From: Brevibacillus brevis
Lineage (GTDB): Bacteria; Bacillota; Bacilli; Brevibacillales; Brevibacillaceae
Direction of reading: 5' to 3'
NCBI RefSeq assembly: GCF_022026395.1
Contig: NZ_CP041767.1
Location: forward strand, 1,437,501-1,501,500
Length of the DNA stretch: 64,000 bases
The notes under the pieces were generated by a model. It did not search any database, had not been told where the DNA came from, and was given only the letters and a program-made list of their open reading frames with translations. Below are positions 43,581-53,227 of this stretch, piece by piece (positions within the stretch are counted from its first letter, which is position 1; each line of letters starts with the position of its first letter). Made by a program: the position numbers and the translations under genes.

Positions 43581-44132
43581 ATGAGCAGAAAAAACAAGTG
43601 TGAGCAAACATCCGATCAATTGCCAAAGCTTGGTATTCAGCCATATTTGCATCTGATGGAAAAAACAGCTCTGCAAAATACGGATCGCAAATTGGCTCAT
43701 TTGGGGCTACTGATGCTATGGCTGGGGGATAACGCCATAGACGTCATTGATTTGAATTTGGAGAAATTCGGCATAACGGAGTGTAAATGGGACGTATTGC
43801 TGTTGCTTACGTTACATGAAGACAGAGAACTTATCACTCCCTCTTCGCTTGCAGACAGGCTGGGTATTCGGCGTGCTTCTGTTACAGCTTTGCTGGACTG
43901 GCTGGAAAAAAGGCACTGGATCATCAGGGAGCAAAGCACGCTGGATGGTCGCAAGATTCATGTCAAAATCACGCAAGAAGGCAGAGAATTAGTAACCAGC
44001 GTACTGCCAGTTTTTTGGTCTGCTTGCTCCTCCATCATGAGCGAATTAGAAGAGGAAGAACGGATGCTGTTGGAAAAAATCTTGATGAAGTTAAATAACA
44101 GCATGGAAGAGAAACTGGGGGTGGGAAGATAA
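43581..44132 (+). CDS. MarR family regulator
   Basis: 183 residues, longer than usual because of an N-terminal extension of about 35. The winged helix is LITPSSLADRLGIRRASVTA with the wing STLDGRKIHVKITQEG. AAGGTGG precedes the ATG. Identical palindromes in front of this gene and the MFS gene suggest it represses both itself and the exporter. Confidence 0.85.
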   Translation: MSRKNKCEQTSDQLPKLGIQPYLHLMEKTALQNTDRKLAHLGLLMLWLGDNAIDVIDLNLEKFGITECKWDVLLLLTLHEDRELITPSSLADRLGIRRASVTALLDWLEKRHWIIREQSTLDGRKIHVKITQEGRELVTSVLPVFWSACSSIMSELEEEERMLLEKILMKLNNSMEEKLGVGR

Positions 44133-44156
44133 GATCATATTTTTTTGTGAATATAA

Positions 44157-44169
44157 TTAGATAATCTAA
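44157..44169. promoter_or_regulatory. Palindromic operator upstream of MFS gene (copy 2)
   Basis: TTAGATAATCTAA again, 37 bp before the MFS start. The surrounding bases match copy 1 in reverse orientation. Confidence 0.7.
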
Positions 44170-44206
44170 CTATAATCTGTGTAAAAATTTGAAAAAGAGG
44201 TGTGCG

Positions 44207-45412
44207 ATGTTACAGCGAAACTACTCACTCATGACGGCAATCCTCTGCTGGTCTGGAATCGTCGTCATGTCGAGCTTATACGTTACGATTCCCCTTATGA
44301 CCATATTTGCCGATCTTTTCAGTATTACGTTGACACAGGCTGCAGCAGTAGGCAGCGCATTTTCGGTTGGGTTTGCCATAGGGTGCCTGATTTATGGACC
44401 GCTGTCCGAAAAGTATGGCCGCAAGAACGTTATTGTGATCGGGATGATTGCCCTGGCTCTCTTTTCTTTGTTGCTTGGTAGTGCAAATGATTTCGTATGG
44501 ATCATTGTACTCAGGGGCTTGCAAGGTGCTGCCGCTGCTACGTTCTCGCCTGTTGCACTCGCCTATGCGGTGGAAATGTTCCCTGTGGCAAAGCGGGTAA
44601 CGGCAATCGGATTTATCAGCACAGGATTTTTGGCGGCAGGAATCATTGGTCAAGTGATCAGTACCGTAATGAGTCAACAATTCAGTTGGCACGCCGTATT
44701 CTATATGCTTGCCGCTATCTATTTCGTGACGCTGCTCGTGGTGATGAGGTGGCTGCCAAAAGAAGAGAGTCCCCTTGCTACCGTTAATATGTGGGAGCCG
44801 ATTAAGCGAATTCCCTCCCTGTTCAAACAAAAAAATATCGTCTTGGGCTACATAATCGCTCTTGTATTGCTTATGTCATTTGTTAATATGTATACGGTCT
44901 TGGGCAGTTATTTGGCGGGATCTGATTTTGGGCTTAGCAACAAGGAGATTCTGCTTGTTCGAACGATTGGTATAGTGGGCATGCTTATTTCTCCGCTGGC
45001 GGGCGGGCTGGCAAAACGGTTTGGCTTACGTACCGTGCTACGCTTCGGATTAGGTCTGGCAGTGATCAGTATGGCTTCCCTCGGTCTAATATCTAACTTG
45101 TCTCTTTTGATCGGTACGAGTGTGCTTTTCGTTGCCGGAATTGCGCTATCTGTTCCTTCCGTGATCACGCTTATTGGACAGCTAGGGGGCAAATCGCGGG
45201 GAATTGCGGTTTCGGTTTATACGTTTATCCTGTTTTCGGGAACAAGTCTTGGGCCGATATTGTCCATCCGTTTTATGAATGTTGGCAGCTATGAACTTAC
45301 TTTTGTCTTGCTTGCAATCGTACTAGGAATTGGCTTGTTGGCTGCATGCCTGATTCGCAGTGATTCCGCGGTTGAAAGCAGTAGCACAAAACCTCCTTCG
45401 CCACTAGCTTAG
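44207..45412 (+). CDS. MFS transporter, DHA1 family
   Basis: 401 residues, twelve helices. The loop 2-3 motif is GPLSEKYGRKNVIVIG and helix 4 has LRGLQGAAAATFSPVALAY, typical of drug or sugar efflux permeases of the AraJ/YdhP type. AAGAGGTGTG precedes the ATG at 44207; a TTG at 44189 is upstream of it. Likely controlled by the MarR product before it. Substrate unknown. Confidence 0.85.
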   Translation: MLQRNYSLMTAILCWSGIVVMSSLYVTIPLMTIFADLFSITLTQAAAVGSAFSVGFAIGCLIYGPLSEKYGRKNVIVIGMIALALFSLLLGSANDFVWIIVLRGLQGAAAATFSPVALAYAVEMFPVAKRVTAIGFISTGFLAAGIIGQVISTVMSQQFSWHAVFYMLAAIYFVTLLVVMRWLPKEESPLATVNMWEPIKRIPSLFKQKNIVLGYIIALVLLMSFVNMYTVLGSYLAGSDFGLSNKEILLVRTIGIVGMLISPLAGGLAKRFGLRTVLRFGLGLAVISMASLGLISNLSLLIGTSVLFVAGIALSVPSVITLIGQLGGKSRGIAVSVYTFILFSGTSLGPILSIRFMNVGSYELTFVLLAIVLGIGLLAACLIRSDSAVESSSTKPPSPLA

Positions 45413-45432
45413 TGGTTGAGGAGGTTTTGTTG
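45387..45432. terminator. Terminator between convergent MFS genes
   Basis: CAAAACCTCC (45387-45396) pairs with GGAGGTTTTG (45420-45429), with an inner CCACTA/TAGTGG stem. It overlaps the stop codon of the upstream gene. Confidence 0.85.
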
Positions 45433-45447
45433 TATAAACGATGGCTG

Positions 45448-46920
45448 CTATCGATTATTTTGTTGATTCAGCAAGCGTTCTCGCTGCTTATGCATGGCAA
45501 TGAAAACGGCAAACACGAGAAGCAGACATCCTGTGAACAGAAACCCTTCCTCGATGGAGAAGGGCAGCCAACCTAACAGGCCTGAGCCGACGACCACACC
45601 GAGAGAGAAAAAGGCGTATAAGTAACCGTGTGCTTTCCCCCGCAATTCTTGCGGCGTCGATTGAATGAGCATCGTATTGACAGAAGGAAACAAGAGAGCA
45701 AAGCCTATCCCATATAGTCCTAACATGCAATACAGGGCCAATGTCGTGTTGGATTGACCAATAAGCAACTGACTCACACCCATGAACCCAATTCCGATGG
45801 ACATCGTTTTGGAAGGGGCCACGCGATCAAAAATCTGGTTGGTCGGAAGGACAAAAAGCAAGACAGCAATCATCCCAAAAGTGCTCATTAATGTACCGCT
45901 TAATTTCGAATCGTATCCAAGCGATTGCACATGCAAGGGCAAAAGGTAAGCGATCACACCTTGTGAAAACATGAGCAAAAAGGCACCGCCGTAAGCTTTG
46001 ATAATCCCAGCATTGAAGATCAAGGCTGAGGTCGGAATGTCCTTCTTAAGCTTCTCTTTCTTGCAGGCCTTAGTGGATCGCAGAAAAATGACGGACAGGA
46101 TGGCTAGGAAAAAGCCCATAACAGCGACACATGTAAAGACAAAAGGCACGGAGGTTTTGCTTGCCATAATCCCGCTGAATGCAGGTCCGATAATCGCCGC
46201 GAGTCCCACAAAGGTACCGGTGAAAGCAACCTTTCGTCCTTGCTGCTCATGTGAAGTGTTATTCGCAGAGAAAGTGAAAGCAGCAGGAACGATCAAACCG
46301 GCGACAAATCCGTGAATGATTCGCACGATAACTAACAGAAACGGCTGATCGACAATGTGATACAGCAGCAAGGCACAGCTCGATAAAACCAATCCGATCA
46401 ACAGTGGCTTGGATGGCCCAACCTTATCTGTCAGCATGCCTGAGATAATATTGCCAAAGGTATTGGCTAACGAATACAGACCGATGACAAAGCCTATCAC
46501 AAATGAGCTGGCGCCTACGGAAGCAGCAAATGTACTCATGACCGGCAGTTGCGAGAACAAATCAAAGAACGAGAAAAAAACGATGCCGTATACGAGCACG
46601 GCATTGTTAAACGGCTTCAGAGGATACATATCCTGTGCCGTTTTCAGTCTGCGATCCAGAAAGAAGTTCCCAAACGGTACAAAAGCGGCGAGTAACGCAG
46701 CAAGAGGCCAGAGCAGGCTCCATCTCACGCGAATGGCCGCATAGAGTATCGCCAGAGCATACAAGCAAAAAATCCCGCCGTGAATACTTCCTGTGATGGT
46801 TACAGCTTTGTCTAAGCCCCACACGTATTTCAAGGGCATCGCGATGCCCATCAATACTAATAAGGAAAGGCCATCGAGTAGGCCTGTAAGACGTAAAAAG
46901 TAAATTGGATGTACCCGCAC
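45448..46920 (-). CDS. DUF3817-MFS fusion transporter
   Basis: 490 residues. The first ~95 are a complete DUF3817 domain (LTGLLDGLSLLVLMGIAMPL, GSIHGGIFCLYALAILY, ending PFGNFFLDRRLK). The rest is a twelve-helix MFS permease with GMLTDKVGPSKPLLIG in the 2-3 loop and IRIIHGFVAGLIVPAAFTF-like sequence in helix 4. DUF3817 normally stands alone as a small membrane protein, so the fusion suggests it works with a transporter. GTG start with TGAGGAGAG upstream. Substrate unknown. Confidence 0.82.
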   Translation of the reverse strand: MRVHPIYFLRLTGLLDGLSLLVLMGIAMPLKYVWGLDKAVTITGSIHGGIFCLYALAILYAAIRVRWSLLWPLAALLAAFVPFGNFFLDRRLKTAQDMYPLKPFNNAVLVYGIVFFSFFDLFSQLPVMSTFAASVGASSFVIGFVIGLYSLANTFGNIISGMLTDKVGPSKPLLIGLVLSSCALLLYHIVDQPFLLVIVRIIHGFVAGLIVPAAFTFSANNTSHEQQGRKVAFTGTFVGLAAIIGPAFSGIMASKTSVPFVFTCVAVMGFFLAILSVIFLRSTKACKKEKLKKDIPTSALIFNAGIIKAYGGAFLLMFSQGVIAYLLPLHVQSLGYDSKLSGTLMSTFGMIAVLLFVLPTNQIFDRVAPSKTMSIGIGFMGVSQLLIGQSNTTLALYCMLGLYGIGFALLFPSVNTMLIQSTPQELRGKAHGYLYAFFSLGVVVGSGLLGWLPFSIEEGFLFTGCLLLVFAVFIAMHKQRERLLNQQNNR

Positions 46921-47049
46921 TTGTGACTCTCCTCATTTTTTATGAAGTGATGCCTCTATCCTAACATTTTTTTTGATGAAGAAAGTGAACAAATTCGGGT
47001 CATTCCTGTGTCGATATCATGAGGGTGGTGTATTTCTTTTGACGTGTTC

Positions 47050-47439
47050 TTAACTGTAATCTTCAATCAGGGAGACTTTTCCTTCTTTCATCATAAAAAT
47101 CGATTTCCCTTTTAATTGGAGTGTATCTCCAGCCTTAAGTCCGTTTGGCAAATCAATCGCGAGTATTCCTTCATAATCAATTTGAACTTCTGCTCTGTCA
47201 TCCATCACGAGGCAGGCGAGAATGGTCTGACGCCGACTCGAGAAAATTTTCGCAGACTTTTCAGCTAGCTCTCTAAACACTTCTATTCCTTTTGTTTCTG
47301 TGTCCAGTTGTCCCTTGGAATAATTCCTGAAAACAATATCCGTATGCAAGTGTCTCACTATACCTTCGACATCAAATGAATTGTAGGCCTGCACATAATT
47401 TTCAACGATTCCTTTTACCTCTTCATTCGTCATGGTCAT
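47050..47439 (-). CDS. SnoaL-like/NTF2-fold protein
   Basis: 129 residues. The N-terminus EVKGIVENYVQAYNSFDVEG and the later GIEVFRELAEKSAKIF match the NTF2-like SnoaL fold used by small polyketide cyclases and isomerases, and also by non-enzymatic binding proteins. GAGGAGGAG precedes the ATG. It is a single gene; the ligand is unknown. Confidence 0.75.
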   Translation of the reverse strand: MTMTNEEVKGIVENYVQAYNSFDVEGIVRHLHTDIVFRNYSKGQLDTETKGIEVFRELAEKSAKIFSSRRQTILACLVMDDRAEVQIDYEGILAIDLPNGLKAGDTLQLKGKSIFMMKEGKVSLIEDYS

Positions 47440-47617
47440 GCTCCTCCTCAGGGAATCAACGACTTGGTCTTCCGTTTATGAGTGACATTTTATTGGCGAT
47501 TGTTTACAATTTACATAAGTTTTTAAAGGGATTTCAAGTCATTTATTTTCATTTGTTACGCGATTTTTGGTATTCGTGAAAGTTCTTGCTAACAAACTTG
47601 ATTGGCGAGGTGTCCCG

Positions 47618-48064
47618 ATGAAGAAGCAAAATACCGAATCACCCAAAATTGTTGGTCAAACGGCAGCGACAGGCTTCCAGGTAGGTGTACGCAGGACGAT
47701 GCCCATTACCCCGGAACAGGCATGGGCGTTTTTAACCTCGTCCGAAGGGGTGAAGTTATGGCTTGGACATGTACCGAGCCTTACCTTTAGCGAGGGGGAG
47801 GCCTTTACTTCCAGCGATGGAATATCGGGTCAATTTCGTGTTGTGAAGCCATTTCGGCAGTTTCGGTTGAAGTGGTCGATAAAGGAATGGGAAAAGCCGT
47901 CCACATTGCAAATCCGGCTGATATCCGACAAGCCTGACCGAACGACCATTAGTTTTCATCAAGAGAATTTGGATGACATGAACACAAGGGAGCAAATGAA
48001 GCTTCATTGGGAAGAAGTTCTGAATGAAATCAGGCAAAATGTCTCCATGATGGAAAGTGAATAA
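47618..48064 (+). CDS. SRPBCC (AHSA1-like) domain protein
   Basis: 148 residues. VRRTMPITPEQAWAFLTSSE, PFRQFRLKWSIKEWEKPSTL and the C-terminal HWEEVLNEI match the START/AHSA1 fold, which makes a hydrophobic ligand pocket. GAGGTGTC precedes the ATG at 47618. A terminator follows. Function unknown. Confidence 0.78.
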   Translation: MKKQNTESPKIVGQTAATGFQVGVRRTMPITPEQAWAFLTSSEGVKLWLGHVPSLTFSEGEAFTSSDGISGQFRVVKPFRQFRLKWSIKEWEKPSTLQIRLISDKPDRTTISFHQENLDDMNTREQMKLHWEEVLNEIRQNVSMMESE

Positions 48065-48070
48065 GCTTAT

Positions 48071-48119
48071 AAACTGCACCTCTCGTTTCTATGTTTCACA
48101 ATGGGGTGCAGTTTTTTTG
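48071..48119 (+). terminator. Terminator after AHSA1-like gene
   Basis: AAACTGCACC (48071-48080) pairs with GGTGCAGTTT (48105-48114), then a T-run. Confidence 0.85.
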
Positions 48120-48196
48120 TGATCCCTCATGATGAAAATACAAACATATTTTCCTGTTGCTGGTATAATCGAGAGAAATATATAAAACAGGGTGAG

Positions 48197-50365
48197 ATGA
48201 TGAAATGTTCTCTTTTCATAAAATCAGCAACAATGCTAGCAATCATGGGCTGTTTTTTTTCCAGCGTACCAACGATGAATGAAAAAACTGGTATCGTGAC
48301 AACTGCATTTGCAGCGGAACCTGCTTCTTATCTTACAAAGGAACAGGCTATCTCACTCATGAAAAAGATACCTATCGATACAAAGGGTTACGTTGTGGAA
48401 GATATCTATCTTAACGATACAGTCGCTTTTGGTCAAAACGGAGCGGTTTGGACGAGCTATTGGGTCAAAGATAAAGACGGGAATGAAAGTCTATTCATAG
48501 ATATAGACGCAACAACAGGCAAATTGGTCCGGTTTGCAAAATCTACAGTTGATAAGCCAAAAGAAACGGCTGTGAACATCATTTCAGAAAAAGAGGCTTT
48601 GAAAAAGGCAGAAGCATTCGTAAATACAGTTGCCTCTGAAGTGCAAGGGCATATTTCCAAGGCAAATGAATATCAGGTTGACGATTCCCTTCCTCCGCAG
48701 GTAATGGATCATGTTTTTCATTTTGTTCGCGTAGAAAATGACATTCCATTCTTGGAGAACTATCTTCAGGTAATCGTCGATTCTCAAGGTGAAATCGGTT
48801 CTTACAGTCGCCAATGGTACAATGGAGAGTTGCCATCTCCTGTTCCAGCCATATCAGCGGAGGAGGCAAATAGACGGTGGGACGAGGCGGTAAAGCCAGC
48901 CCTTCATTATGTGTATACAGGGGAGCAGATCGGAAAATATGGATTGCCCCATAGAAAAATGATTTTGGCATATGCTTACGATGAAAAAGCATCGGTCTTC
49001 ATCGATGCGATGACGGATCAACCCATGACGATTTTGGGGGAGAGTAGTCAGCAGTCGCGAATCCCACTAGGAACATCAACCAAAACGTTGGGCAAGGAAC
49101 GAAAAAGGCTGATGGATGATGAAAAGAGAGAGAAAGCCGACGAGATTGCACGTACGATGTTCCAAGCTATACCTGATCGTCAAACAAAGGTTGGGGGCAG
49201 TACTGCGATATCATGGAATGGATTTGGGGAGGTTAGCTCCAATAGTGCAAAGTCTTTTTATTATGCTCGTCCAGCCCAAGGAAAAGAAAAGGAAATGAAG
49301 TTCCAGTTAGGGATGGATGATTACGGAGAGGTTACGATTTTTTCGGTGGAGGAAGAACATTCTGAAATAGAGAGTCGAATCTATCCCAATCCCATTCCTT
49401 ACGAAAAAGCACAAGTAGATGCAACCGATTTTATGAAGAAACTCTATCCTGATCGACAAGGAGAGCTGTATGCGATCCATCTTCCGCCAACAGAAGAGAG
49501 CAAGAAATGGCTGTTTCAGCGAAATGGCGGCTACTACATTACTTTTGGTTGGTTAAAGCAAGGAATACCTGTCCAAGGCCTCGAAACGGGGGTAATCGTA
49601 GATCCTGTAAATGGAGAGGTAAAGGGGATGCACACTTTTCCAGCCTATCAACCATTCGAGATGATTCAGGTACAAAAACCTAGAATCGATGAACAAAAAG
49701 CAAAGCAGGTAGAAAAGGAAAACAAGGAGCTTCGACTCACCTATTTCATGCCATATCCAGAATGGCGACAGGGAACCTATCTGGTTAGTCGTGAGCCAAA
49801 GCTGGTTTACAGAATGGTAGGAGACGATGGTGTGGTTGATGCGGATTCTGGAGAATGGGTGAGCTATACGGCTTACAAGCAGTCAAAAATTCCAGAGGAT
49901 ATTGCTGCGCACCCTCACTATTTGGCGCTTTTGTACGCTGTGAAAGACGGTTATTTTCCTGTAACAAACAGCAATCTTGATCCTGATCAGCCTGTTACCC
50001 GTGGAGAGTTTCTACGCATTGTGCTCAAAGCCCAGGAGTCCTACGACTTCTTTCCAGACTATTATGGAGTAGCGGGGGAGGAGCAATTTTTTACGGATAT
50101 CGATAAAGGTCATCCCCTCTATGAAATCGTGAAAGATTCGATAGAAAGAGGTTTGATACAAGCTACCACCAACAATAAGCAATTCGATCCAGATCGCAAT
50201 GTCACAAATGCGGAAGCAAAAGAGATGATTTCCAGGCTGCTACAAAGGAGTGGAGAAAAGAATGGAGCTCTTTCAATTGCCGGGCAGCCTACTAAGATTT
50301 TGACAAAGGCTGATGTAGCTCGTTTATTAATGGAATTGAAATTCTATTCGAGAAGCACAGAGTAA
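48197..50365 (+). CDS. Secreted YcdB/YcdC-repeat protein with C-terminal SLH domains
   Basis: 722 residues. Signal peptide ending in TAFAAEP. Two YcdB/YcdC-type repeats follow (about 35-290 and 310-560), each with a PepSY-like beginning (KEALKKAEAFVNTV; YEKAQVDATDFMKKL). From about 580 there are two recognisable SLH motifs (DPDQPVTRGEFLRIVL; FDPDRNVTNAEAKEMISRLL) and a partial third (LTKADVARLLMEL). SLH modules attach proteins to pyruvylated wall polymers, so this is a surface protein. YcdB/YcdC function is unknown. AGGGTGAG lies very close to the chosen ATG. Confidence 0.82.
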   Translation: MMKCSLFIKSATMLAIMGCFFSSVPTMNEKTGIVTTAFAAEPASYLTKEQAISLMKKIPIDTKGYVVEDIYLNDTVAFGQNGAVWTSYWVKDKDGNESLFIDIDATTGKLVRFAKSTVDKPKETAVNIISEKEALKKAEAFVNTVASEVQGHISKANEYQVDDSLPPQVMDHVFHFVRVENDIPFLENYLQVIVDSQGEIGSYSRQWYNGELPSPVPAISAEEANRRWDEAVKPALHYVYTGEQIGKYGLPHRKMILAYAYDEKASVFIDAMTDQPMTILGESSQQSRIPLGTSTKTLGKERKRLMDDEKREKADEIARTMFQAIPDRQTKVGGSTAISWNGFGEVSSNSAKSFYYARPAQGKEKEMKFQLGMDDYGEVTIFSVEEEHSEIESRIYPNPIPYEKAQVDATDFMKKLYPDRQGELYAIHLPPTEESKKWLFQRNGGYYITFGWLKQGIPVQGLETGVIVDPVNGEVKGMHTFPAYQPFEMIQVQKPRIDEQKAKQVEKENKELRLTYFMPYPEWRQGTYLVSREPKLVYRMVGDDGVVDADSGEWVSYTAYKQSKIPEDIAAHPHYLALLYAVKDGYFPVTNSNLDPDQPVTRGEFLRIVLKAQESYDFFPDYYGVAGEEQFFTDIDKGHPLYEIVKDSIERGLIQATTNNKQFDPDRNVTNAEAKEMISRLLQRSGEKNGALSIAGQPTKILTKADVARLLMELKFYSRSTE

Positions 50366-50371
50366 AAGAGT

Positions 50372-50399
50372 AGGGATGCAGTTTGCTTCCCACTTTTTA
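50372..50399 (+). terminator. Possible terminator of the YcdB-SLH gene
   Basis: GTAGGGA pairs imperfectly with TCCCAC, followed by TTTTT. Confidence 0.4.
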
Positions 50400-50522
50400 C
50401 GCCAATGCTCCGAACACAAGCGTTTTTGCTTTTTGTTCATTTCCACTCACTCTGGAAATTGAAGTAAAATAGACGAGTAATCCTATGAGTTGCTCAAACC
50501 AACAGAAAAAAGAGGTGTGACG

Positions 50523-51284
50523 ATGGTAGAGGAGTTGTCGAATTACCTAAAAGAATGTGACATAAAAGTGGTTGCTGCGGAGGATTTCACGGTACCGGCT
50601 ATAAAGGAAGATAAGCACAGCATTTTGGTCCTGCCTAGCTATAATATACTAGAGATGATAGAGGAAGCGGTGGACGAAGAGGGATCACTCGCTGATTATG
50701 TACATAACCAGCTAGAGGAGGTTCATGGCTTATCTGTGGAGGATGTCTTTCGGCGAATTGTGAAGTCTCGTCTTTTGTATACAGACATTGAAGCCGAGTT
50801 GAAAAGTTTGGAAGGAAAGAACTTTGAAGGCATCTATCAGGCATATTCCCTGATATGGGAAGGTGACGAGCTGCTCAATGAACAACTGAGTGAAACAGAG
50901 ACGGAGTCCTTCCGCATAAGTGAAAAATGGGTGCAGGATCGGTTGGAAGATGATGCCCTGATTGTCCTGGAATTGCCGATAGCATCCGGTTATGAAGCAC
51001 CACTGTGGGTCCCAATGGGCGGCTATAATGAATGCCCACTGCCCGTTTACCAGTCTGTTATCGTAAAGCACTGGCAGGAGGCGTATGGGATCAAGATTCT
51101 CGCTGTGACAGAGGATACGTGGATTTTTCAAGCTGGTTCAAGACCGAAGACCCATCAGGAAGCACTCAAGCTGGCACGAGAGCATTTCATCTTTTGTCAG
51201 TATGTTCTGGATGAGTTTCCTTCATTAGGGCATTACGCCAATTATTTAATGAAACAGGATGTTTGGCATTTTTGGTGGGATTAA
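50523..51284 (+). CDS. DUF4253 domain protein
   Basis: 253 residues. The C-terminal half matches DUF4253: WVPMGGYNECPLPVYQSVI, KHWQEAYGIKILAVTEDTW, and HYANYLMKQDVWHFWWD at the end. The N-terminal half is acidic and unrecognised. AGAGGTGTGACG precedes the ATG. DUF4253 proteins sometimes occur as immunity-like proteins of polymorphic toxin systems, but no toxin gene is nearby. Confidence 0.75.
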   Translation: MVEELSNYLKECDIKVVAAEDFTVPAIKEDKHSILVLPSYNILEMIEEAVDEEGSLADYVHNQLEEVHGLSVEDVFRRIVKSRLLYTDIEAELKSLEGKNFEGIYQAYSLIWEGDELLNEQLSETETESFRISEKWVQDRLEDDALIVLELPIASGYEAPLWVPMGGYNECPLPVYQSVIVKHWQEAYGIKILAVTEDTWIFQAGSRPKTHQEALKLAREHFIFCQYVLDEFPSLGHYANYLMKQDVWHFWWD

Positions 51285-51371
51285 CCCGCCATATTCCTGA
51301 AATATCTCCCGTGTTCTGGCAATAAACATAACAAGATACCAAAGAACACTGGGGGAAGGAATGAGCAAATC

Positions 51372-51809
51372 ATGCCTCAAGGAATACATGATGTGGAGCT
51401 GAACCTGCCCATCGGGGCGGTATGGCAGTTTGTAAGCATAGTGGAGAATTGGGTTCCACTGGTACCTGGCTACATTAACCACGAGGTAATCAATGAACGT
51501 TGTGTCGCTTGGACGTTTACAGGCGATATCGGCATCATGAAGAAGACCATCAGCCTGCAGGTGGATATCACCGAATGGACGCCTCCGACCGAGGTCAAGT
51601 TTACCTTGACGGGGATCAGTGGGAATTTCACTGGGCATGGCTATTTCAAAGCGAAGGCATTGGGGGAGGCACGTACGAAAATGACGGGGTGTCTCGACAT
51701 CACCGCCCATGGTGTGAAGGGCCCCATGATCAATTCTATTCTGAAGTCCAATCTTCCCAAGACAACGAAAGAGCTCGTGGAGGCTATTGGAAAACGTATA
51801 ACGAAATAG
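51372..51809 (+). CDS. CoxG/SRPBCC family protein
   Basis: 145 residues. The sequence follows the CoxG pattern: HDVELNLPIGAVWQFVSIVE, WVPLVPGYINHEVINE, TGHGYFKAKALGEARTKMTG and a C-terminal amphipathic helix. CoxG was named for a CO dehydrogenase accessory gene, but isolated copies are common and their ligand is unknown. GGGGGAAGGA precedes the ATG. A terminator follows. Confidence 0.8.
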   Translation: MPQGIHDVELNLPIGAVWQFVSIVENWVPLVPGYINHEVINERCVAWTFTGDIGIMKKTISLQVDITEWTPPTEVKFTLTGISGNFTGHGYFKAKALGEARTKMTGCLDITAHGVKGPMINSILKSNLPKTTKELVEAIGKRITK

Positions 51810-51830
51810 CATCCTTGCCACCAAAATGTA

Positions 51831-51858
51831 AGCACGCCAGCTCGGCGTGTTTTTTTGT
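51831..51858 (+). terminator. Terminator after CoxG-like gene
   Basis: CACGCC (51833-51838) pairs with GGCGTG (51844-51849), then eight T. Confidence 0.85.
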
Positions 51859-51961
51859 TTCATGCACGATTGGGAGATAATAAAGGAGGCGGGGCCAATA
51901 CCGAGTAAATCAAAAAGTCGGCGGAGTTGACGCTTAGAGACATCGATCCTTATATTTTTTT

Positions 51962-52231
51962 ATGATGATTCCAATTGTAACCACCAAGCTGCATATGCCC
52001 CCGCCACGGTTGAAGACCGTTACCCGTCCTCGTCTGATCGAGCCGCTTAATGAGCGAGAACTTGAAATTTTGCAGCTCATCGAAAAAGGATTATCGAATC
52101 GTGACATTGCCCGGTACTTGTTCCTCGCACTTAGCACGGTGAAAGGGCATAACCGGAATATCTTTGACAAGCTGCAGGTACAGCGGCGTACAGAAGCAGT
52201 CGCACGGGCTCGCCAGTTAGGCTTGCTGTAA
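51962..52231 (+). pseudogene. MalT/LAL-type LuxR regulator with large in-frame deletion
   Basis: 89 residues. The first 26 (IVTTKLHMPPPRLKTVTRPR) are the typical N-terminus of a large ATP-dependent LuxR (LAL/MalT) protein, and from residue 27 the chain is the C-terminal LuxR helix-turn-helix (LNERELEILQLIEKGLSNRD; ARYLFLALSTVKGHNRNIF). The ATPase and repeat domains, normally some 700 residues, are missing, yet the frame is intact across the join at LIEPLNERE. No clear ribosome site precedes the ATG, so it may be a dead relic or a free DNA-binding domain. Confidence 0.65.
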
Positions 52232-52312
52232 ATTCCAAAACAATACTTAAGTACCTGTATTCCAATACCGTACTCCCGCTATACTGATGGCAAAGCGGAT
52301 AGGGGGATGTCA

Positions 52313-53227
52313 ATGAGAGCCGTGGTTTGCACGAAATACGGATCGCCCGATGTTTTGGAGCTAAGAGAAGTAGAGAAGCCTATTCCTAAGGAGAATGAAA
52401 TCCTGATAAAAGTTCATGCAACAACGGTTACATCTGGAGACTGTAGAATCCGCGCCTTCAAAAGTCCGTTCTTGCTCTGGATTCCCATGCGCCTCGTGCT
52501 CGGACTCACAAAACCGAGAAATCCGATTCTCGGCGTGGAGCTATCTGGGGAAGTCGAAGCGATCGGCAAACATGTCAAACGATTTAAAGAAGGCGACCAA
52601 GTCTATGCATTAAGCGGGATGCGATGCGGTGCGCATGCGGAGTACATCTGTCTGCGTGAAAACGCAATCGTGGGGGTAAAGCCGACAAATGTAACACATG
52701 AAGAAGCCGCCGCGATTCCTTTTGGGGGTACCACCGCCTTGCATTTTTTTCGAAAAGGAAAGCTGCAAAAGGGACAAAAAATGCTGATCTACGGAGCTTC
52801 TGGAGCGGTAGGGACCTCAGCGGTACAGCTTGCCAAGTATTTTGGCGCTGAGGTGACAGCGGTATGTAGCTCTGCCAATTTCGATTTGGTGAAATCGTTG
52901 GGGGCCGATACCGTCATCGATTACACGAAAGAGGATTTTACGAAAAAAGAAGAGCGGTATGACGTTATATTTGATGCCGTTGGGAAAGCAACGAAGTCCC
53001 ATTGCGTAAAAGCACTGGCGCCTGACGGGATATTCCTGACAGTCGATGGGCTAGGGATTGCAAAAGTGCGAACGGAGGATTTGGATTTTCTTAAAGAGTT
53101 GATGGAAGCAGGGCAGATAAAAGCGGTTATTGATAGACGTTATTCGCTGGAACAAGTACCGGAGGCACATCGATATGTAGAGACAGGGCGGAAGAAGGGG
53201 AATGTAGTGATTAAGGTTGGAACATGA
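52313..53227 (+). CDS. NAD(P)-dependent medium-chain alcohol dehydrogenase/quinone reductase
   Basis: 304 residues. The GroES-like N-terminal half has the pattern [20 protein letters not shown], and the Rossmann half has [40 protein letters not shown] and the lack of structural zinc cysteines place it with zinc-free quinone reductase-like MDRs. AGGGGG is 6 bases before the ATG at 52313. Substrate unknown. Confidence 0.85.
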   Translation: MRAVVCTKYGSPDVLELREVEKPIPKENEILIKVHATTVTSGDCRIRAFKSPFLLWIPMRLVLGLTKPRNPILGVELSGEVEAIGKHVKRFKEGDQVYALSGMRCGAHAEYICLRENAIVGVKPTNVTHEEAAAIPFGGTTALHFFRKGKLQKGQKMLIYGASGAVGTSAVQLAKYFGAEVTAVCSSANFDLVKSLGADTVIDYTKEDFTKKEERYDVIFDAVGKATKSHCVKALAPDGIFLTVDGLGIAKVRTEDLDFLKELMEAGQIKAVIDRRYSLEQVPEAHRYVETGRKKGNVVIKVGT

